Source: Priestia aryabhattai (lineage in GTDB: Bacteria > Bacillota > Bacilli > Bacillales > Bacillaceae_H). From it: a stretch of 64,000 nt of DNA. Shown here piece by piece: positions 60,643-64,000 of this stretch (within the stretch, counting starts at the first letter, position 1; each line of letters begins with the position of its first letter). The translations under genes were made by a program, and so were the position numbers. The stretch is from assembly GCF_023715685.1 (NCBI RefSeq), contig NZ_JAMBOQ010000002.1, positions 992,001 through 1,056,000 on the forward strand. The letters are read 5' to 3'. Under the pieces are notes generated by a model that had not been told where the DNA came from, ran no database searches, and saw only the letters and a program-made list of their open reading frames with translations.

Positions 60643-61815
60643 TTATAGTGACGCTTTTAGAATAGCTAGAATGTCATCTTTATTTAGTTTCTTAAAGTTA
60701 CCAAAACCTCCGTGCTCCATTTCACGAGCAGCAATTCCAGCAATTTCGTCTAGTCGCTCTTCTCCGATATTGTAATCCGCTAAGCGAGAAGGCGCGCCAA
60801 GAATTGACCAAAAAGCGCTTAACTTATCGATTCCTTCTAAAGCAATTTCTTTGTCGCTTTTACCTGTAGTGTCAATATCGAACATGCTTGTCATTACACG
60901 CTTCATACGAGTTACATCTTGATCTACAACGTATCGCATCCAATTTGGGAATAGTATTGCTAAACCGCCCGCATGAGGAATATCGTATACTGCTGATACT
61001 GCGTGTTCAATTGTATGTGAAGCCCAATCTCCAAAATAGCCCATTTGAAGAGTTCCGTTTAGTGCGATTGTTCCTGAATATAAAATAGTTTCACGGTGTT
61101 CGTAGCTTTGCAGATCTTCTAGTAATTTCGGTGCTGTTTCAATCACTGTTTGTAATACGGAATAGCACATACGATCTTGTAAAGGTGTGTTTTTCACGTT
61201 ATGGAAATATTGTTCAAACACATGGCTCATCATGTCCACCATGCCGTAAATGGTTTGATCTCTAGGAACAGACATCGTGTTAACAGGATCTAATATAGAA
61301 AATACAGGGTGCGTAACAGAGCTTCCCCAAACGTATTTTTCATTTGTTTCCCAATTGGTAATAACGGAATCAGGGTTCATTTCAGAACCTGTCGCTGCCA
61401 ATGTTAATACCGTTCCAAACGGCAATGCTTTTGTAGCCGTTACTTTTTTGTTAATGATATCCCAAACGTCGCCTTCATACTCAGCTCCGGCAGCAATTGC
61501 TTTTGTGCAGTCAATAACGCTTCCTCCGCCGACTGCTAACATGAAGTCAATGTTTTCATTTCGGCAAATTTCAATTCCTTTTCGTACTGTAGATAGTCGA
61601 GGGTTAGGCTCTACTCCAGCTAACTCGTGTATGTTTACGTTTAACCCTTTTAATAGCGTAAGAACTTGATCATATAAACCGTTTTTCTTAATGCTTCCTC
61701 CGCCGTACACAAGCAAAATATTTTTTCCGTATTTCGGGAGTTCTTCTGATAATGCTTGAAGCTGATCTTTTCCGAAGATTAGTTTTGTGGGATTATGATA
61801 AATGAAATTTTCCAT
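60643..61815 (-). CDS. Iron-containing alcohol dehydrogenase (butanol dehydrogenase type)
   Basis: A 390-residue group III alcohol dehydrogenase, like YugJ/Yug[21 protein letters not shown] is the family N terminus, [18 protein letters not shown] the NAD(P) site, and [20 protein letters not shown] the central glycine motif. The iron ligands are in [13 protein letters not shown] and [20 protein letters not shown]. It reduces aldehydes to alcohols with NADH or NADPH. ATG 61815 is the start because AGGAGGTAT lies about ten bases ahead; the longer frame upstream has no site. Confidence 0.92.
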   Translation of the reverse strand: MENFIYHNPTKLIFGKDQLQALSEELPKYGKNILLVYGGGSIKKNGLYDQVLTLLKGLNVNIHELAGVEPNPRLSTVRKGIEICRNENIDFMLAVGGGSVIDCTKAIAAGAEYEGDVWDIINKKVTATKALPFGTVLTLAATGSEMNPDSVITNWETNEKYVWGSSVTHPVFSILDPVNTMSVPRDQTIYGMVDMMSHVFEQYFHNVKNTPLQDRMCYSVLQTVIETAPKLLEDLQSYEHRETILYSGTIALNGTLQMGYFGDWASHTIEHAVSAVYDIPHAGGLAILFPNWMRYVVDQDVTRMKRVMTSMFDIDTTGKSDKEIALEGIDKLSAFWSILGAPSRLADYNIGEERLDEIAGIAAREMEHGGFGNFKKLNKDDILAILKASL

Positions 61816-61981
61816 ACTATCTGTATACCTCCTAGTTGAATGTGAATTAAGTTGTCGCATTACGCGAACAAGAATGTAATTATAAATGTAAGACAAAAAT
61901 TTTTCAAGAGTTAAGTTCTCATATCGCGTACTTTATTTTATTGATTGATTAAAATGAAGAAAATGATTTCTTAGACATAGA

Positions 61982-62007
61982 AAAGAGAGCACCTACATGC
62001 TCTCTTT
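61982..62007 (-). terminator. Terminator overlapping the stop of the GNAT gene
   Basis: AAAGAGAGCA and TGCTCTCTTT, perfect 10-bp stem, six-base loop, T-run on the minus strand. Confidence 0.85.
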
Positions 62008-62482
62008 AAAGTTCTTTGTAAGCCACTTTCCTATACGTAACAAAGCCTTCTTTTTCGTAAAAGCTCTCTGCAATCGTATTGTCACTCCAATAATCTAACT
62101 CAATTGTATTTATGTCGTTTGCGCGAGCAATGTTATAGATTTCTTTCATCAAATTTGAGCCAAACCCTTTATTTTTATGATGTTCTGCAATATTTATTTG
62201 ATGAACGTAAATTGACTCGTAAGTCTTTTTAAACACTGTTTCTGCATACTGCTTTATTTCTAGCCAAGCGAATCCTACATGTTGCCCTTCGTCTTCTGCT
62301 AGAAGGAAGATAAACCTATCGTTTTCCATCATTTTTTTTAAAAATTCATTTATCTGATGAAAATCATATTTTTGAAAGTGCTGCGGGTATAATTCTACAT
62401 GCAGTTGATGAACAGACTGATTAAGTTTGGTAACCTTATCAGCATCAAAAGTACGGCTAATCTTCAATTTTCTCTCTCCCAT
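62006..62482 (-). CDS. GNAT-family N-acetyltransferase
   Basis: A 158-residue acetyltransferase. Motif A for acetyl-CoA is HHKNKGFGSNLMKEIYNIAR (Q/R-x-x-G-x-G/A type), preceded by strand YVHQINIAE. The end EKEGFVTYRKVAYKEL is the usual closing strand. The N terminus KISRTFDADKVTKLNQSVHQ binds the acceptor. The acceptor is unknown. It is followed 24 bases upstream by the SunI-like gene and could share its transcript. Confidence 0.87.
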   Translation of the reverse strand: MGERKLKISRTFDADKVTKLNQSVHQLHVELYPQHFQKYDFHQINEFLKKMMENDRFIFLLAEDEGQHVGFAWLEIKQYAETVFKKTYESIYVHQINIAEHHKNKGFGSNLMKEIYNIARANDINTIELDYWSDNTIAESFYEKEGFVTYRKVAYKEL

Positions 62483-62506
62483 ATATCTCGTATTTAGTAA
62501 TGGTCG

Positions 62507-62764
62507 TTATGAATTTATTTCATTTAATATAGCCGGTGCGTTTGATGTAAATAACAGATAGTTTTTATTGGTCGTTTTAATAAAGATTCGGTCAGTTGTT
62601 CCGTACGGAGGGCCAATTCGAATGGCGTTTGCTTCTTTACCTCCATACGTGTCATCTTCCGTTACTTCAATAATGTCTTCTAACGGAATCGTAAAGTGTG
62701 AAAGCTGCCATTTTATAATGAGATTACCGTTTGTTTTTTTGACACTAATAGTTGGTGTAAACAT
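62507..62764 (-). CDS. SunI/YnzG-family protein
   Basis: An 85-residue protein of the SunI/YnzG type. The pattern [20 protein letters not shown] then [20 protein letters not shown] and [20 protein letters not shown] fits these PH-like beta proteins. SunI confers sublancin immunity in B. subtilis, but YnzG-like paralogs occur without any bacteriocin. It lacks the N-terminal membrane segment of SunI, so an immunity role is uncertain. ATG 62764 follows AGAGGA by eight bases. Confidence 0.7.
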   Translation of the reverse strand: MFTPTISVKKTNGNLIIKWQLSHFTIPLEDIIEVTEDDTYGGKEANAIRIGPPYGTTDRIFIKTTNKNYLLFTSNAPAILNEINS

Positions 62765-62801
62765 TTTATACATCCTCTTTGGTTTCTATTTTCCCTTAAC
62801 T

Positions 62802-63541
62802 TTATCCCTCTACAACATGTTCTTTTATTTTTAAAATCTCTTCTTTCGGACAACCTTGAAAATAACCTCCATGATAACAAATAACATGCTCGATGTCGTA
62901 GTGTAAGAATTTTTCAAGTGATTGTACTGCTTGTTCCATATCTAAGGTCGTTTGTTTAACAGGTCCCATCAGTTGTCCATTTGCCAATACTAAAGCATCC
63001 CCAGCAACCAGTGTTTTTGATCTCTTTAAATAAAAACTTACATGCCCAGGCGTATGTCCGGGAGTGAAAATAACTTCAATTTCTCCACAGTATGGGAGCA
63101 CTTGACTTCCTTTTAATACTATATCTACGCCAACTTTTGGAGGATTGTTATATAAATATTTTATTTCATCAGGTATAGCTTCTAGTTCTTCTTTACTCAT
63201 TCGACTCGCATTTGTTTTGATAAGCGGAAGTTTACTTCGATATACGGCTTATCAAATTCATGAGCATATACTATGATATTTTCACCTGATTTTTTTCGTA
63301 TATCGGTAGCACATCCTATATGATCTAGATCTTGATGTGTTAAAAGAATTGCTTGTAGCTGTTCCATAGACATATTTAATTCATTTAACGCCTCTTTAAG
63401 CTGATAGATTTGTCCAGGCATTCCTGTATCAATTAAAATAGCTTCATCGTTATTCCACACTAATGTCGGATTTAATGTTATATCTTGATCAAACGCTCTG
63501 GCAGTCAACTGTAGCATTTCAACACCTTCAGAAATTCTCAT
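62802..63541 (-). pseudogene. MBL-fold hydrolase with an internal frameshift
   Basis: Two frames form one protein. The first (63541-63197) has AILIDTGMPGQIYQ and the metal motif ILLTHQDLDHIGCA, then ends early after DKPYIEV. The second frame continues LPLIKTNASRMSKEELEAIP with FTPGHTPGHVSFYL and VAGDALVLANG and the final CYHGGYFQG. A one-base shift near 63235, in the GAAGTAAACTT stretch, explains it. Joined length is about 245 residues, normal for a small MBL hydrolase. The ORFs overlap by four bases, but each alone lacks half the active site. Confidence 0.78.
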
Positions 63542-63726
63542 CCCACACCCCTTTTCTTATTAAAATACAAAGGTTTTCAACCTTCATAATTGCTTAGCAT
63601 GCAGCGCTATTATTGAATTTTATCAATAAACAAAATAAAAACTAGACTGGAAAAAAATCACTTTTTATGTTATGATATTTATAGAATAAAACTTGATATG
63701 AGAGAATTTTTGAGATTTCTATAAAT

Positions 63727-63763
63727 AAAAAAGGTGAACCTTGTTGTCTAAGATTCACCTTTT
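63727..63763 (-). terminator. Terminator of the permease gene
   Basis: AAAAAGGTGAA and TTCACCTTTTT form the stem, with T-runs. Confidence 0.85.
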
Positions 63764-63797
63764 TAGCTTACATTCATCATTAGCCACTATAGCTTTT

Positions 63798-64000
63798 TTA
63801 TTTCTTATCCTCTTTTTGAATACACTCATGCAAAGGTACAACCTTCGTTTTCTTTGCTATTTTATATCCCCACCAAGTAGCTAAAAAGAGAGGAAGTCCG
63901 ATGTATGAGACCGTTAAGCCGTACCAATCAATTTTGTCAGAGAGTACTGCTTGATAGTTCTGTCCTAGAATAACGATGAGACACATTCCAAATGCAAGAA
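63798..64000 (-). CDS. Amino acid permease, C-terminal end (5' part outside window)
   Basis: The frame is open to the window edge. The last 66 residues contain the end of a membrane protein: FGMCLIVILGQNYQAVL, then WYGLTVSYIGLPLFLATWWG and a basic tail KIAKKTKVVPLHECIQKEDK. The GQNYQA and KKTKVVPL elements are typical of LysP-like amino acid permeases in bacilli. An ATG at 63986 is internal. Substrate is a guess (lysine or another amino acid). Confidence 0.7.
   Translation of the reverse strand, partial: LAFGMCLIVILGQNYQAVLSDKIDWYGLTVSYIGLPLFLATWWGYKIAKKTKVVPLHECIQKEDKK

Noticed and set aside
1..64000. CRISPR array, complete insertion sequence or rRNA genes
   Set aside because: No regularly spaced repeats, transposase gene with terminal repeats or rRNA sequence was seen.

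Overview
The window looks like chromosomal DNA of a low-GC Gram-positive spore-former of the Bacillaceae. AT-rich sequence, AGGAGG-type ribosome binding sites, T-box leaders, a CIRCE element, Zur and CodY boxes and many close counterparts of Bacillus subtilis genes support this. Gene content and order suggest the Priestia (Bacillus) megaterium group; the species is my inference.

Layout. 1-8.6 kb: MFS transporter tail, UspA protein, small regulators and hypotheticals, an FAD oxidoreductase, a GlsB-type membrane protein, a YoaS/YozG-like unit (two DUF2975 membrane proteins plus an XRE regulator) and a rocB remnant. 9.3-15 kb: MFS transporter, MBL hydrolase divergent from an Lrp-type regulator, a decayed integration scar (cut DinB gene, integrase pieces) around tRNA-Ala(GGC), an HD-domain alarmone-hydrolase-like gene and psiE. 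15-18.7 kb: prophage debris with an intact amidase, a frameshifted tail-type gene and a cut methyltransferase. 19-34.7 kb: core genes, including serA behind a ZTP riboswitch and terminator, htpG behind a CIRCE element, hpaB, truncated hemoglobin, vanadium haloperoxidase-like, trhO, hydrolases, a GNAT pseudogene, an SRPBCC-ArsR pair and an RsbR-like STAS protein.

34.9-42 kb holds a fructosamine (frl) system: ABC ATPase, deglycase, binding protein, two permeases and kinase on the minus strand, with the convergent GntR regulator FrlR. Palindromes, a CodY-like box and a cre-like site lie in its control regions. 42.2-49.4 kb: a zinc-ribbon microprotein, a MarR-MMPL efflux pair with palindromic operators, an MFS exporter and an APC permease.

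49.5-51.4 kb carries a threonyl-tRNA synthetase that lacks the TGS and editing domains and is preceded by two tandem T-box leaders. 52.4-53.4 kb carries two Zur-like boxes, one before a doubly frameshifted zinc-independent S14 gene and one before a [2Fe-2S] ferredoxin gene.

53.5-59 kb is the most striking region: one five-gene operon with an ATP-grasp ligase, a BacA-type prephenate decarboxylase, a DMT exporter, a DUF6421 protein and an AvtA-like aminotransferase. It looks like a reduced, rearranged relative of the bacilysin pathway that makes and exports a prephenate-derived amino acid or dipeptide. The window ends with an MFS transporter, an iron alcohol dehydrogenase, a GNAT protein, a SunI-like protein, a frameshifted MBL hydrolase and the end of an amino-acid permease.
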